Assembly: GCA_964599375.1 (NCBI GenBank)
Contig: CAZREW010000005.1
Span: forward strand, 136,074 to 200,073
DNA length: 64,000 nt
Reading direction: 5' to 3'
DNA from: JAUWCL01 sp964599375
GTDB taxonomy: Bacteria > Krumholzibacteriota > Krumholzibacteriia > Krumholzibacteriales > Krumholzibacteriaceae
The translations under genes and the position numbers were made by a program. Below the pieces are notes generated by a model. That model ran no database searches. It saw only the letters and a list, made by a program, of their open reading frames with translations, and was not told the DNA's origin. Positions within the stretch are counted from its first letter, which is position 1, and the number at the start of each line of letters is the position of its first letter. Positions 8,146-18,400 of the stretch are shown here, piece by piece.

Positions 8146-9861
8146 ATGGACGAAAACAGGAATATAGCGCCCGGGGCGGAAGACGGCGGCGAAGATTCCC
8201 GCCCCACCGATTTCATCAGGGCGATAATCGAGGAAGACATAAGTTCCGGCAAGCACGGCGGCAGGGTCCACACGAGGTTCCCGCCCGAGCCGAACGGATA
8301 CCTTCATATAGGGCACGCAAAGTCGATATGTCTCAACTTCGGCATCGCCGAGCAGTATGGGGGTCTCTGCAACCTCAGGTTCGACGACACGAACCCGAGC
8401 AAGGAGGACGTGGAGTACGTCGACTCGATAAGGGAAGACGTCCGCTGGCTCGGCTTCTCCTGGGACGACCGTGAGTATTACGCTTCCGACTACTTCGAGC
8501 AGCTCTACGAGTTCGCCATACAGCTGATCAAGACGGGTAAGGCATTTGTCTGCGACCTGACGGCCGATGAGGTCCGGGAGACCCGCGGTACGCTCACTGA
8601 GCCCGGCAGGGAGAGCCCTTTCAGGGACAGGAGCATCGAGGAGAACCTCGATCTGTTCACGCGCATGCGCGCGGGCGAGTTCGAGGACGGCTCCCGGACG
8701 CTGCGCGCGAAGATAGACATGGCCTCGGGAAACATCAACATGCGCGACCCGGTCATGTACCGCATCCTTCGCGCCACTCACCACCGCACGGGAGACAAGT
8801 GGTGCATCTACCCGATGTACGACTGGGCCCACGGCTGCAGCGACTCGATCGAGAAGATCACCTACTCGATATGCACCCTCGAGTTCGAGGCTCACCGCCC
8901 CCTCTACGACTGGTACCTGCGCGAGCTGGGGATATTCCCGTCGCGCCAGATAGAGTTCGCCCGGCTCAACCTCACTTACACGATCATGAGCAAGCGCAAG
9001 CTCCTGATGCTCGTCGAGCAGGGCAAAGTCAGCGGATGGAATGACCCGCTGATGCCGACGATCTCGGGGCTTCGCCGCCGCGGCTATACGCCAGAGTCGA
9101 TAAGGAACTTCGCCGCCACGATAGGAGTCGCGAAGAAGGACAACAGGGTCTCCATAGACCTTCTCGACCACTGCCTCCGCGAGGACCTCAACATGAGAGC
9201 CCCGCGGTTCATGGGTGTGCTCGCCCCCCTTAAGGTAGTGATCGAGAACTATCCGGAGGACGGGGAAGAGGAACTCGAGGCGGTCAACAACCCGGAGGAC
9301 GGATCGATGGGCACCAGGAAGCTTCCCTTCTCCCGGGAGATATGGATCGAGCGCGACGATTTCATGGAGGATCCCCCGAAGAAGTTCTTCCGCCTCTCGC
9401 CCGGACGCGAGGTGAGGCTCAAGCACGCCTATTTCATCAGGTGCACACGGGTAGTCAAGGACGAAAAGGGCGAGGTCACGGAGCTTCGCTGCACGTACGA
9501 TCCGGAGACCAGGGGGGGCGACGCCCCCGACGGAAGGAAGGTCAGGGGGACGCTGCACTGGGTCTCCGTCCGCCACGCTGCGGACGCGACCGTCAGACTC
9601 TACGGCCGTCTCTTCACGAAGGAAAATCCCGACGACGCAGGAGAAGGCGAGACGTTCATGGACTATGTCGACCCCGGCGCACTCGAGGAGCTCAGGCACT
9701 GCAAGGTCGAGCCTTCGCTCATGGAGTCGACCCCCGGCAGGCACTTCCAGTTTCTAAGGCACGGTTATTTCTGCGAGGATGTCGATTCCTCGGCAGACGC
9801 GCTTATCTTCAACCGCACCGTCCCGCTGCGGGACAGCTGGACGAAGATAATGAACAGATAG
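8146..9861 (+). CDS. glnS: Glutaminyl-tRNA synthetase
   Basis: Class I synthetase that charges tRNA-Gln directly; 571 residues. The HIGH motif is at 54-57 within PPEPNGYLHIGH. The KMSKS equivalent reads M-S-K-R-K. The ALRAKIDM-type sequence (LRAKIDMASGN) and the C-terminal beta-barrel anticodon domain (about 345-555) are GlnRS-typical. AGGAGAG lies eight bases before the start. GlnRS is patchy in bacteria, so its presence suggests the organism may not need GatCAB for Gln-tRNA. Confidence 0.97.
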   Translation: MDENRNIAPGAEDGGEDSRPTDFIRAIIEEDISSGKHGGRVHTRFPPEPNGYLHIGHAKSICLNFGIAEQYGGLCNLRFDDTNPSKEDVEYVDSIREDVRWLGFSWDDREYYASDYFEQLYEFAIQLIKTGKAFVCDLTADEVRETRGTLTEPGRESPFRDRSIEENLDLFTRMRAGEFEDGSRTLRAKIDMASGNINMRDPVMYRILRATHHRTGDKWCIYPMYDWAHGCSDSIEKITYSICTLEFEAHRPLYDWYLRELGIFPSRQIEFARLNLTYTIMSKRKLLMLVEQGKVSGWNDPLMPTISGLRRRGYTPESIRNFAATIGVAKKDNRVSIDLLDHCLREDLNMRAPRFMGVLAPLKVVIENYPEDGEEELEAVNNPEDGSMGTRKLPFSREIWIERDDFMEDPPKKFFRLSPGREVRLKHAYFIRCTRVVKDEKGEVTELRCTYDPETRGGDAPDGRKVRGTLHWVSVRHAADATVRLYGRLFTKENPDDAGEGETFMDYVDPGALEELRHCKVEPSLMESTPGRHFQFLRHGYFCEDVDSSADALIFNRTVPLRDSWTKIMNR

Positions 9862-9884
9862 GAACAGGACAGAGAGGTGAGATC

Positions 9885-9974
9885 ATGGGTAAGGAAAGGA
9901 ACACCAAAAAAGAGGCAAAGAAGAAGCCCGTCAAGTCCCTTAAGGAGAAAAGAAGAGAGAAGAAGGCCAAGTAG
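9885..9974 (+). CDS. 29-residue lysine-rich basic peptide
   Basis: A short open frame with ATG at 9885, stop TAG at 9972-9974, and GAGAGGTGAG just upstream as ribosome-binding site. The peptide starts MGKERNTKKEAKKKP and ends REKKAK: 15 of 29 residues are Lys or Arg, with no hydrophobic core. It begins 23 bases after glnS in the same direction, so it is probably co-transcribed. The good Shine-Dalgarno site and clean start argue for a real gene. The function is unknown; nucleic-acid or ribosome binding is only a guess from charge. Confidence 0.6.
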   Translation: MGKERNTKKEAKKKPVKSLKEKRREKKAK

Positions 9975-9999
9975 CCTTGGCCCGGGACTTCAGGCGGAG

Positions 10000-11853
10000 C
10001 TAGATCGGGGACCGGCCGCTACCGGCCGATGAATCGGGCCGGAGGGTCTTTCTGGTCATTGCTGAAAGGATAGTCTTCTTCATCCGGACCGATTTCGGCG
10101 TGATCTCGACCATCTCGTCGTCGCGGATGAAGTTGAGGGCTCTTTCTATCGTTATCGGCCTGACCGGAGTCAGGACTACAGCATCGTCTTTTCCTGCCGC
10201 CCTCATATTCGACAGCTTCTTCTCTTTCGTAGGGTTTACGTTGATGTCGCTGTCCCGGTTGTGCTCTCCCACGATCATCCCTTCGTACCCCGGATCTCCA
10301 GGCCTGACGAACAGCCGCCCGCGGGCCTCGAGGTTGAAGAGCGCGTAGGCTACGGCTTTCCCCGGCCTGTCGGCGACTATCGAACCTGTCACGCGTTTGT
10401 TGAAATCTCCCCTGAACTCCTCGTATCCGGCGAAATACGAGTTCATGACCCCGGTCCCCTTCGTGTCGGTCAGAAACTCGTCCCGATATCCTATCAGCGC
10501 CCTTGAAGGGGCCGAGAACTCTGCCCTGGCCCGCCCGCTGTCATCGTGGACAAGGCCCATCATCCTGGCCTTGCGTTGAGCGAGCTTTTCTGTGACGACA
10601 CCGAGAAATTCCTCCTCACAGTCGACAAAAAGACGCTCGATCGGCTCGAGCTTCTTGCCGTTCTCATATCTGTATATCACGTGAGGACGGCCCACGCAGA
10701 ACTCGAAGCCTTCCCTTCTCATCGTCTCTATCAGGATGGCCATCTGGAACTCTCCTCGTCCTTTCACGATGAAACTGTCCCTTTCGCGGTCTTCCTCCAT
10801 TCGGATCGCGACGTTCATCAGAGTCTCCTTGAACAGGCGCTCGCGTATCTTGGTCGACTGGACGAAACGCCCTTCCTGTCCGCTGAAGGGAGAATCGTTG
10901 ATCGTGAACCGCATTGAGATGGTAGGTTCGTCGACGGTAATGCGCGGCAGGGCCTTGGGGTGCTCCCTCGTGCAGATAGTGTCGCCGATCTTGACGTCAT
11001 CGATCCCCGCGAGGACCGCGATGTCCCCAGCGCTGACCGACTCGGCCGGCCTGTAAGAGAGCCCCTCATACTTCTGCAGCTTCGTCACCTTCAGGGGGAT
11101 CTGCTTGCCGTCCCTGTCGATGCAGACAAGCAGCCTGTTCGAGCTTACCGTGCCGTTGATGATCTTTCCTACAGCGAGCCTGCCGAGGTAGTCGGAGTAT
11201 CCGAGATCAGAGACGAGCATCTGGAACGGCTCGTCAGGGTCGTAGACCGGGGGCGGGATCTCGTCGACGATCGCGTCGAGCAGCTGGTGGATATTGTCCG
11301 TCTCCTCATTCAGCTTTCTCTTGGCTATCCCGTCGCGGCCGGCCGCGTAGAGGACAGGGAAGTCGATCTGATCGTCCCCGGCGCCGAGGTCTATGAACAG
11401 GTCATAGACCGCTTCGAGCACCCGGCTTACCTGCGCGTCCTTCCGGTCGATCTTGTTTATCACGACGATGACCTTCAGCCCTTTCTCGAGCGTCTTTTTC
11501 AGCACGAAGCGAGTCTGGGGCAGAGGCCCCTCCGAAGCATCGACGAGAAGGATCGCGCCGTCGGCCATCGACAGGGCTCTCTCGACCTCGGCACCGAAAT
11601 CGGAATGACCCGGCGTATCGATGATGTTGATCTTGACCCCTCTCCATGAGACGGAGCAGTTCTTCGCGGCAATCGTGATCCCGCGCTCACGCTCGAGGTC
11701 CAGGCTGTCCATTATCCGCTCGTCGACGACCTGCCCGGCGCGCAGAAGCCCGCTCTGCCTGAACATGGCGTCCACAAGCGTGGTCTTGCCGTGATCGACG
11801 TGCGCGATTATGGCGATATTCCTGATTTCCCTGTTCTCGGCCGTTCTGCCCAT
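10000..11853 (-). CDS. typA: Ribosome-associated GTPase TypA/BipA
   Basis: Translational GTPase of 617 residues, related to EF-G. It acts in ribosome assembly and stress adaptation. The G1 loop is A-H-V-D-H-G-K-T at 17-24, then RGITIAAKNC (G2), DTPGH (G3) and NKID (G4). The C-terminal half has the BipA-specific domain. It ends in a short Ser/Arg-rich tail that looks lineage-specific. It is transcribed alone, convergent with glnS. Confidence 0.96.
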   Translation of the reverse strand: MGRTAENREIRNIAIIAHVDHGKTTLVDAMFRQSGLLRAGQVVDERIMDSLDLERERGITIAAKNCSVSWRGVKINIIDTPGHSDFGAEVERALSMADGAILLVDASEGPLPQTRFVLKKTLEKGLKVIVVINKIDRKDAQVSRVLEAVYDLFIDLGAGDDQIDFPVLYAAGRDGIAKRKLNEETDNIHQLLDAIVDEIPPPVYDPDEPFQMLVSDLGYSDYLGRLAVGKIINGTVSSNRLLVCIDRDGKQIPLKVTKLQKYEGLSYRPAESVSAGDIAVLAGIDDVKIGDTICTREHPKALPRITVDEPTISMRFTINDSPFSGQEGRFVQSTKIRERLFKETLMNVAIRMEEDRERDSFIVKGRGEFQMAILIETMRREGFEFCVGRPHVIYRYENGKKLEPIERLFVDCEEEFLGVVTEKLAQRKARMMGLVHDDSGRARAEFSAPSRALIGYRDEFLTDTKGTGVMNSYFAGYEEFRGDFNKRVTGSIVADRPGKAVAYALFNLEARGRLFVRPGDPGYEGMIVGEHNRDSDINVNPTKEKKLSNMRAAGKDDAVVLTPVRPITIERALNFIRDDEMVEITPKSVRMKKTILSAMTRKTLRPDSSAGSGRSPI

Positions 11854-12119
11854 ATGCTGCTCCTGATACTTTCAGCTCCCTAGCGGGCTTTGCCCGGGTG
11901 AATCTTCAGTTTCATTTACCGGGGAGCGGTTCGGCTGGAGGTCCGTGCTTGCCGAAAGATAAGAGGAAAGCGGCGTTTGTCAACAGATAACGTGGTTTTT
12001 GACTTTAAGGCTGTATTTTCCATCATATCTTGGTTATATTTTTCACTCTCGACTGTCCTGGCAGCCGTCGATGGAGCTGCCGCCACTTCTGACTGAGCAT
12101 ATCAGCCAAAAGGACGATA

Positions 12120-12593
12120 ATGACGAACGGGGATGGCATGAGACTTTCGGATTACCTTACCAGGGATCGCACCATGATCCTCAAGGGCGACACAAAATCC
12201 GCCGTGCTCGATGAATTGATCGGCGCCCTGGCGGGCTACATCGAAGGTGTCTCGAGAAAACAGCTCACCGACGCGGTCAACAAGAGAGAAGCCCTGATGA
12301 GTACCGGGATCGGCCTGGGGATCGCGGTGCCCCACGTGCGCATGGAAGGCGTCAGCGATGCTTTCGTCACAGTCGGGATCAGCCGGGAGGGCATACACGA
12401 CTTCGAAAGCATGGATGAACAGCCGGTCAGGATCATCGTACTCATCGTCGCCCCTCACGACCGCCATGACCTCTATATCAAGCTCCTGGCGACGGTCGTC
12501 AGTCTTCTGAAGGAATCATCCCTCCGTTCCAGGATAACCGCGGCTGAGACACCCGAAGAGATATATACGGCCCTTACCGGGGACAGGACATGA
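12120..12593 (+). CDS. PTS EIIA (PtsN/fructose-type) domain protein
   Basis: A 157-residue stand-alone IIA domain of the nitrogen/fructose class. The phosphorylatable histidine is His72 in G-I-A-V-P-H. No IIB or IIC component lies nearby, so sugar transport is unlikely. Its last four bases overlap the start of a cation antiporter gene, so it probably senses phosphorylation state and regulates that transporter, as PtsN does with K+ systems. AGGA precedes the chosen ATG by about five bases; an internal ATG at codon 7 is an alternative start. Confidence 0.85.
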   Translation: MTNGDGMRLSDYLTRDRTMILKGDTKSAVLDELIGALAGYIEGVSRKQLTDAVNKREALMSTGIGLGIAVPHVRMEGVSDAFVTVGISREGIHDFESMDEQPVRIIVLIVAPHDRHDLYIKLLATVVSLLKESSLRSRITAAETPEEIYTALTGDRT

Positions 12594-14278
12594 CGGGTAT
12601 TATCAACCTCGATTCCGCGCAGGGACATCTGTCCGCGATGATAGTGATCGGCCTTGCGGTCTTTTTCGGCACGATCGGCGGCAGGATATTCGAGCGGCTC
12701 CGTATCCCGCAGGTCGTAGGGAATATCTTCATCGGCCTGCTGCTGGGCCAGAGCGTACTGGGCCTTATAAGCAGGGATACGATCCGTAGCCTCGAATCAT
12801 TCAGCCTGTTTGCCCTGAGTGTCATCGGATTCCTCATCGGAGGAGAACTGCACCGGGATGTTTTCAGGAAACACGGCCGCAGGTTTCTGACCATAGTCCT
12901 TGCCGAAGGCCTCGGAGCGTTCATCGTGGTCGGACTGCTGGTCAGCTGGGCCACATGGATGATAACGGGGAACCTCGCGACCTCGATCGCCCTGGGGTCA
13001 GTCCTTGGAGCCATTTCGTCGGCTACCGCTCCGGCAGCGACAGTCAACGTTCTCTGGGAATACAAGGCGGGTGGCCCCCTCACGACCACAGTATTCGCGA
13101 TCGTGGCGATGGATGACGCTCTGGCCCTGATCCTTTTCAGCTTCACGGCCGCGGCGGCGACGATGCTGACAGGTCACGGCACGATAGGGATAATGGCCTC
13201 CCTCGGGCATGTGGGCTGGGAGCTTGCCGGCGGGATGATGCTCGGGACGGTCATAGGCTATCTGCTTAACCTTCTGCTGCGCCGGGCGCAGGACAGGGAC
13301 AGTTCGCTTGCCTTTATTATAGGGGCCCTCGCCCTGTCCACCGGGATCGGGAAGCTGATAGGGGTGGACACGATCCTCGCATCAATGGCCCTCGGTTTCA
13401 CGATAGTGAATCTAGCTCCACGCCGCAGCGACAAGGCGTTCAAGATCGTGGAGGAATTCGCTCCTCCCATCTTCGTACTCTTCTTTGTCTCGGTCGGAGC
13501 TCAGCTCAACGTCGGCGGAATGGCCGGATGGATGTGGATCATCGCGTTCGTATACGTGATAGCGCGTACAATAGGCAAATTCCTCGGAGCGGACATCGGC
13601 TCGAGGCTGGCTAAAGCGCCGGAGTCGGTGCGTAAATATCTTGGCCTCTGTCTTTTCAGCCAGGCCGGAGTGGCCGTCGGGCTTTCGATCTCGGCAAGCC
13701 ACCGCTTCAGCGGCGATCTCGGGATGGCGATCATAATGATAATAGCCCTCACTACATTCATAGCGCAGATCGTCGGCCCGCCGAGCGTCAAGCATGCCCT
13801 CAAGAAGGCAGGAGAGGTCGGGATGCGGATCACCGAGGAGGACCTTATCGCATCGTACCGGGTCGCCGATATGGTCAACAGGTCCACGAAGAATTTCCCG
13901 CCCGACACGCCTCTCGAAACGGTTCTCAGCCATATCGCCGAGACGGACGAACTGGCCTACCCGGTGGTCGACGACACCGGGAAACTCCTTGGCGTAGTAT
14001 CGCTCAATGAACTCAGGCGCAGCTTCATGTCCAGGGAACTGAACAAGTTCCTCGTCGTCTATGACATGATGGAGCCACCCACATCCTTCGTCACAGAGGA
14101 CACTCCTCTCACGCAGGCTGTCTCGCTGATGAAAAGGCTCGAGGTAGACTTTCTTCCCGTCGTCTCGGCGCAGGATAGAAACAGGCTGGTGGGGATGCTC
14201 GAGCAGCAGAAGATCCGCCAGGCCATCTCCCGTGAGATCACCAGACGGACCCGGGTCGCCGAGGGAGAGACTGCCTGA
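12590..14278 (+). CDS. Kef-type monovalent cation:proton antiporter with two CBS domains
   Basis: A 562-residue membrane protein. Residues 1-395 form about 12 hydrophobic segments of the CPA2 Na+(K+)/H+ exchanger fold, including the polar segment VDTILASMALGF. Residues about 415-545 contain two CBS domains (LAYPVVDDTGKLLGVVS and VDFLPVVSAQDRNRLVGML), which usually bind adenosine nucleotides. It is coupled to the IIA protein upstream by an ATGA overlap. The combination suggests cation efflux gated by energy status; the ion is not known. Confidence 0.9.
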   Translation: MTGIINLDSAQGHLSAMIVIGLAVFFGTIGGRIFERLRIPQVVGNIFIGLLLGQSVLGLISRDTIRSLESFSLFALSVIGFLIGGELHRDVFRKHGRRFLTIVLAEGLGAFIVVGLLVSWATWMITGNLATSIALGSVLGAISSATAPAATVNVLWEYKAGGPLTTTVFAIVAMDDALALILFSFTAAAATMLTGHGTIGIMASLGHVGWELAGGMMLGTVIGYLLNLLLRRAQDRDSSLAFIIGALALSTGIGKLIGVDTILASMALGFTIVNLAPRRSDKAFKIVEEFAPPIFVLFFVSVGAQLNVGGMAGWMWIIAFVYVIARTIGKFLGADIGSRLAKAPESVRKYLGLCLFSQAGVAVGLSISASHRFSGDLGMAIIMIIALTTFIAQIVGPPSVKHALKKAGEVGMRITEEDLIASYRVADMVNRSTKNFPPDTPLETVLSHIAETDELAYPVVDDTGKLLGVVSLNELRRSFMSRELNKFLVVYDMMEPPTSFVTEDTPLTQAVSLMKRLEVDFLPVVSAQDRNRLVGMLEQQKIRQAISREITRRTRVAEGETA

Positions 14279-14418
14279 TCGTGCGCGGCGTCCTGGCGAC
14301 CATCTGAACCCTTCCTTTTCCAACAGGTTACACCTGGACATTTCCTGCAACTTTTACGATGCATGACCGTATTCCCTTCTGTGTACAGGAAATTCAGTCA
14401 CGAGGGAGAGAGATAATA

Positions 14419-15489
14419 ATGAAAAGACGGAAAAGCCTCCTGCCGGCGTTCATCGTGATGACCGTCCTGGCGGTGGCTTCATACGGATGTGGAGGTAAAT
14501 CCCAATCGAAGGAGGGCGGCGAGAAGGCAAAGGAGCCGGTAGTGCCGGTGGAGGTCGCCGCGGTGAGCTCGGGCGATATATCCGCGTACTTCACGGGGAC
14601 AGCGACGGTCGAGGCCGAGCAGGAGACGGGAGTCGTAGCCAAGGTGAGCGGGGTCGTCGAGGAGCTCTTCGTCGAAGAGGGCGACTTCGTCAAGGCAGGG
14701 GCCGTCCTGGCCAAGCTCGACGACGAGATGATCGCCGTCCAGCTCGAGCAGGCCAAGGCCGACCTGAGAAAGCAGGAAAACAACTTCGAGCGCAACAGGG
14801 ACCTCCACGAAAAGCAGCTTGTCAGCACCGAGGTATTCCAGCAGGTCCAGTTCGAGTACGAGCGCCAGAAAGCCGCGTACGATCTGGCCGAACTGAGCCT
14901 GAAATACACTTCCATAAAGACGCCTATCAGCGGCGTCGTCTCGCAGAGGAACGTCAAGGTCGGCAACATGGTCCTGCAGAACCAGGACATCTTCAGGGTC
15001 AGCGGCCTCAATCCGCTTATAGCCGTCCTTCATGTGCCGGAGAAGCAGCTCGAGAGGATGAGGCCCGGCCAGAGGGCGATCCTCCACATAGACGCTCTCG
15101 GTGGAGCCGACTACGAGGGCTACATCAAGCGCATCAGCCCGATCGTCGACGCCGGGACCGGCACGGTCAAGGTGACCGTCGAGGTCAAGGACCCGACCGG
15201 CCGGGTCAGGCCCGGGATGTTCGCCAGGATCAAGGTCGTATACGACGTCCATACCGGGACCACCCTGGCTCCGAAGGACGCGATCATAGCGGAGGACCGC
15301 GAGTCCGCCGTATTCGTCGTGCAGGACAGCACGGCCTATAAGAGAAGCGTCGTCCTCGGGTACACGAACACGACACATGTCGAGATACTCGAAGGGCTTA
15401 TGCCCGGCGACACGATCGTCACGACTGGAAAGGGGAGCCTCAAGGACAGCACTAAGGTCGAAATCGTCAGTTCGGGCGGGAATAAATGA
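14419..15489 (+). CDS. RND efflux periplasmic adaptor (membrane fusion) lipoprotein
   Basis: A 356-residue HlyD/AcrA-family adaptor. The start is taken at the ATG at 14419, after GAGGGAGAGAG and just before a lipoprotein signal (lipobox A-S-Y-G-C, Cys24); an upstream in-frame ATG at 14359 has no such support. It has a biotinyl-lipoyl-like half motif (VVAKVSGVVEELFVEEGDFV), a coiled-coil hairpin (about 90-150), the second lipoyl half (IKTPISGVVSQRNVKVGN) and a beta-barrel. It is coupled by ATGA overlap to the first pump subunit. No TolC-like gene is present in the operon. Confidence 0.93.
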   Translation: MKRRKSLLPAFIVMTVLAVASYGCGGKSQSKEGGEKAKEPVVPVEVAAVSSGDISAYFTGTATVEAEQETGVVAKVSGVVEELFVEEGDFVKAGAVLAKLDDEMIAVQLEQAKADLRKQENNFERNRDLHEKQLVSTEVFQQVQFEYERQKAAYDLAELSLKYTSIKTPISGVVSQRNVKVGNMVLQNQDIFRVSGLNPLIAVLHVPEKQLERMRPGQRAILHIDALGGADYEGYIKRISPIVDAGTGTVKVTVEVKDPTGRVRPGMFARIKVVYDVHTGTTLAPKDAIIAEDRESAVFVVQDSTAYKRSVVLGYTNTTHVEILEGLMPGDTIVTTGKGSLKDSTKVEIVSSGGNK

Positions 15490-18400
15490 AGATAATCGAT
15501 ATCTCTGTCCGGCGCCGCGTGACGATAGCGATGTTCACGCTGGCGATAATCCTTTTCGGGGCCGTCTCTTTCTTCCGGCTCAAGATCAACCTCCTCCCAG
15601 AGCTCAGTTACCCGACGCTCACGGTGCGCACCGAGTACCCCGGCGCCGCCCCCGCAGAGATAGAGAACCTCATCTCAAAACCTGTCGAGGAAGTACTCGG
15701 CGTCGTCAAGAACGTCAACCGGGTAAGCTCGATCTCGCGTTCGGGACAGTCCGACGTCATCCTCGAATTCGCCTGGGGCACCGACATGGACTACGCGAGC
15801 CTTGACGTGAGGGAGAAACTCGACGCGCTCGAGCTTCCCCTCGATGTAGAACGGCCCTCCCTCCTGCGGTTCGACCCGTCGCTCGACCCCGTGATGCGTT
15901 TCGGATTCTACAGGGAAAAGGCCGTCAGGGCCGACAGCTCTGCGGCGGCCGGCGCGTCATTCGACGAGGAAGAGCTCAAGTATCTCCGCCGTTTTGCGGA
16001 AGAAGAGATCAAGAAGGATCTCGAGACGTCGCTCGGCGTCGCGGCGGTAAAGGTCAGCGGCGGCCTCGAGGACGAGATACAGATATTCGTCGACCAGCAG
16101 CGGCTCGCCCAGCTCGACCTGCCTATCGGAGAACTGGCGTCGCAGATAGGATCCGAGAACGTCAACCTATCAGGCGGCAGACTGAAGGAAGGAACTGAGC
16201 AATTCCTCGTTCGGACACTGAACCAGTTCGGATCGGTCGAGGAGATCGCCGACGTCATCGTCTCGACGAAGGACGGGGCGTCCACCTACCTGCGTGATAT
16301 CGCGACGGTCAGGCACGGCTACAAGGAACGGGAAGCCATCACCCGGCTCAACGGGCGAGAGGCGGTCGAGATCGCCATCTACAAGGAAGGCGACGCCAAC
16401 ACGGTCTCAGTGGCGCGAGAGGTGGAAAAGCACCTCGCCGGCGTGAGGAGCACCCTTCCTGGGGGCTACAGCCTGATCAAGATCTATGACCAGTCGACCT
16501 TCATCCGGCAGGCGATAAACGAAGTCGTTCAGGCGGCCGTTATCGGCGGTATCCTAGCCATTATCATCCTCTACCTCTTCCTGCAGAACTTCTGGGCGAC
16601 GGTCATCATATCGCTCTCCATACCGGTCTCGGTGATAGCGACGTTCAATCTGATGTACGGAGCGGATCTGACGCTCAACATAATGTCGCTGGGAGGGATC
16701 GCGCTCGGCATCGGGATGCTTCTCGACAACTCGATCGTGGTTCTGGAGAACATCTCCCGGCACAGGGCGATGGGAAAGTCCATTATCGATGCTTCCCGCG
16801 ACGGGGCGAGCGAGGTAGGCAAGGCTGTGACCGCGTCGACGCTGACGACGGTGGCGGTATTTCTTCCTCTCGTATTCGTCTCCGGGATCTCCGGACAGCT
16901 TTTCAGGGACCAGGCGCTCACTGTGACCTTCGCCCTGCTCGCCTCCCTTGTCGTCGCGCTGACGCTCATTCCGATGCTCGCTTCCCTGCAGGCAAAGAAG
17001 GAACCTCCAGTGGAGCCGGCGCCGAGGAAAGAATCCAGAAGACGCGTCGGGCGCTGGATGAGCTCTGTCGGCAGGGCCGTCTTCATGACCGCTCCCGTCT
17101 TCCTGACCAGGATGCTGCTCGGAATCTTCAGGGGCGTCTCGAGGTGCGCGAAGTTCCTTATCGACCCTCTCCTGAAGATTTTCACCAGGGGATATACTGC
17201 AGCCGAGAAAGCCTACGCGGGGATGCTCGTCTGGGCGCTCGACCACAAGGGAAGGGTGATCCTCATCGCGCTGATCATATTCGGCGCCACGATGCTTCTC
17301 GTGCCCCGGCTGGGCATCGAGCTGATCCCCCAGCTTTCGCAGGGGGAGTTCCGGGTCGAGTTCCGCCTCTCCCCCGGCACGCCGCTCGAGGCGACCGACC
17401 GGGCGATACGGACGGTGCAGAGTGCCACTGAAGATATCGCCGGCGTAAGCACCGTCTTCTCTGTGTCCGGAACCGGGAACAGGATGGACGCCAATCCCGA
17501 GCAGGGCGGCGAGAACTGGGGCGAGATGAACGTAGTCCTTGATCCCGGCTCGAGCCGCGAAGACGAGGAAAGGGTCATGGCGCTCATGAGGAAGGACCTG
17601 CACAGCGTCCCCGACCTCCAGTACAAGTTCGCAAGGCCCACGCTCTTCACATTCAAGACGCCGATCGAGATCGAAGTGGCGGGATTCGACCTGCGCAGCC
17701 TCAGGAAGGTAAGCAACGACATCTCCTCCAGGCTCGAGGCTGACCCCCGTTTCGCGGACGTCAAGTCGACGATGAAATCTGGGCACCCCGAGATACAGAT
17801 AAGATTCGACCGTGAGAAGGCGGCCGCGCTCGGATTCCAGGTGTTCGAGATCGCAGACAGGGTCGTAAGCAAGGTCCGTGGCGACGTGGCATCGAGATAC
17901 TCCTGGCGAGACAGAAAGATAGATATACTCGTGCGCGCGCAGGAATCAGACCGGAACTCCGTCGACAAGATCAGGAAGCTGATCATCAACCCGGAGAGCA
18001 ATCGCCCCGTCACCCTCGAGTCGGTGGCGGAGATCACGCTCGACACGGGGCCGGGCGAGATAAGGCGCGTGGATCAGGAAAGGGTGGCGCTGGTGACCGC
18101 CAATCTCAATTACGGCGATCTCGGCACGGCCGCAGAGGACATAGGCTCGATCATCAGAGCGATACCGATGCCGACCGGGCTCGGAGTGAGGATCGCTGGG
18201 CAGAACCAGGAGATGGCCAGGTCGTTCAAGTCCCTCCAGTTCGCGCTGCTGCTGGCCATATTCCTAGTGTACCTCGTCATGGCGTCGCAGTTCGAATCGT
18301 TCCTGCACCCGTTCGTGATCCTGTTCACGATCCCGCTGGCCCTTATCGGCGCGGTATGGGCCCTGCTGATAACCGGCTCGACGATCAGCGTCGTGGTGTT

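Noticed and set aside
8065..9744. Long minus-strand open frame of 559 codons opposite glnS
   Set aside because: It lies entirely antisense to glnS, whose product is certain. High GC opens long shadow frames; its protein has no domain and no ribosome site.
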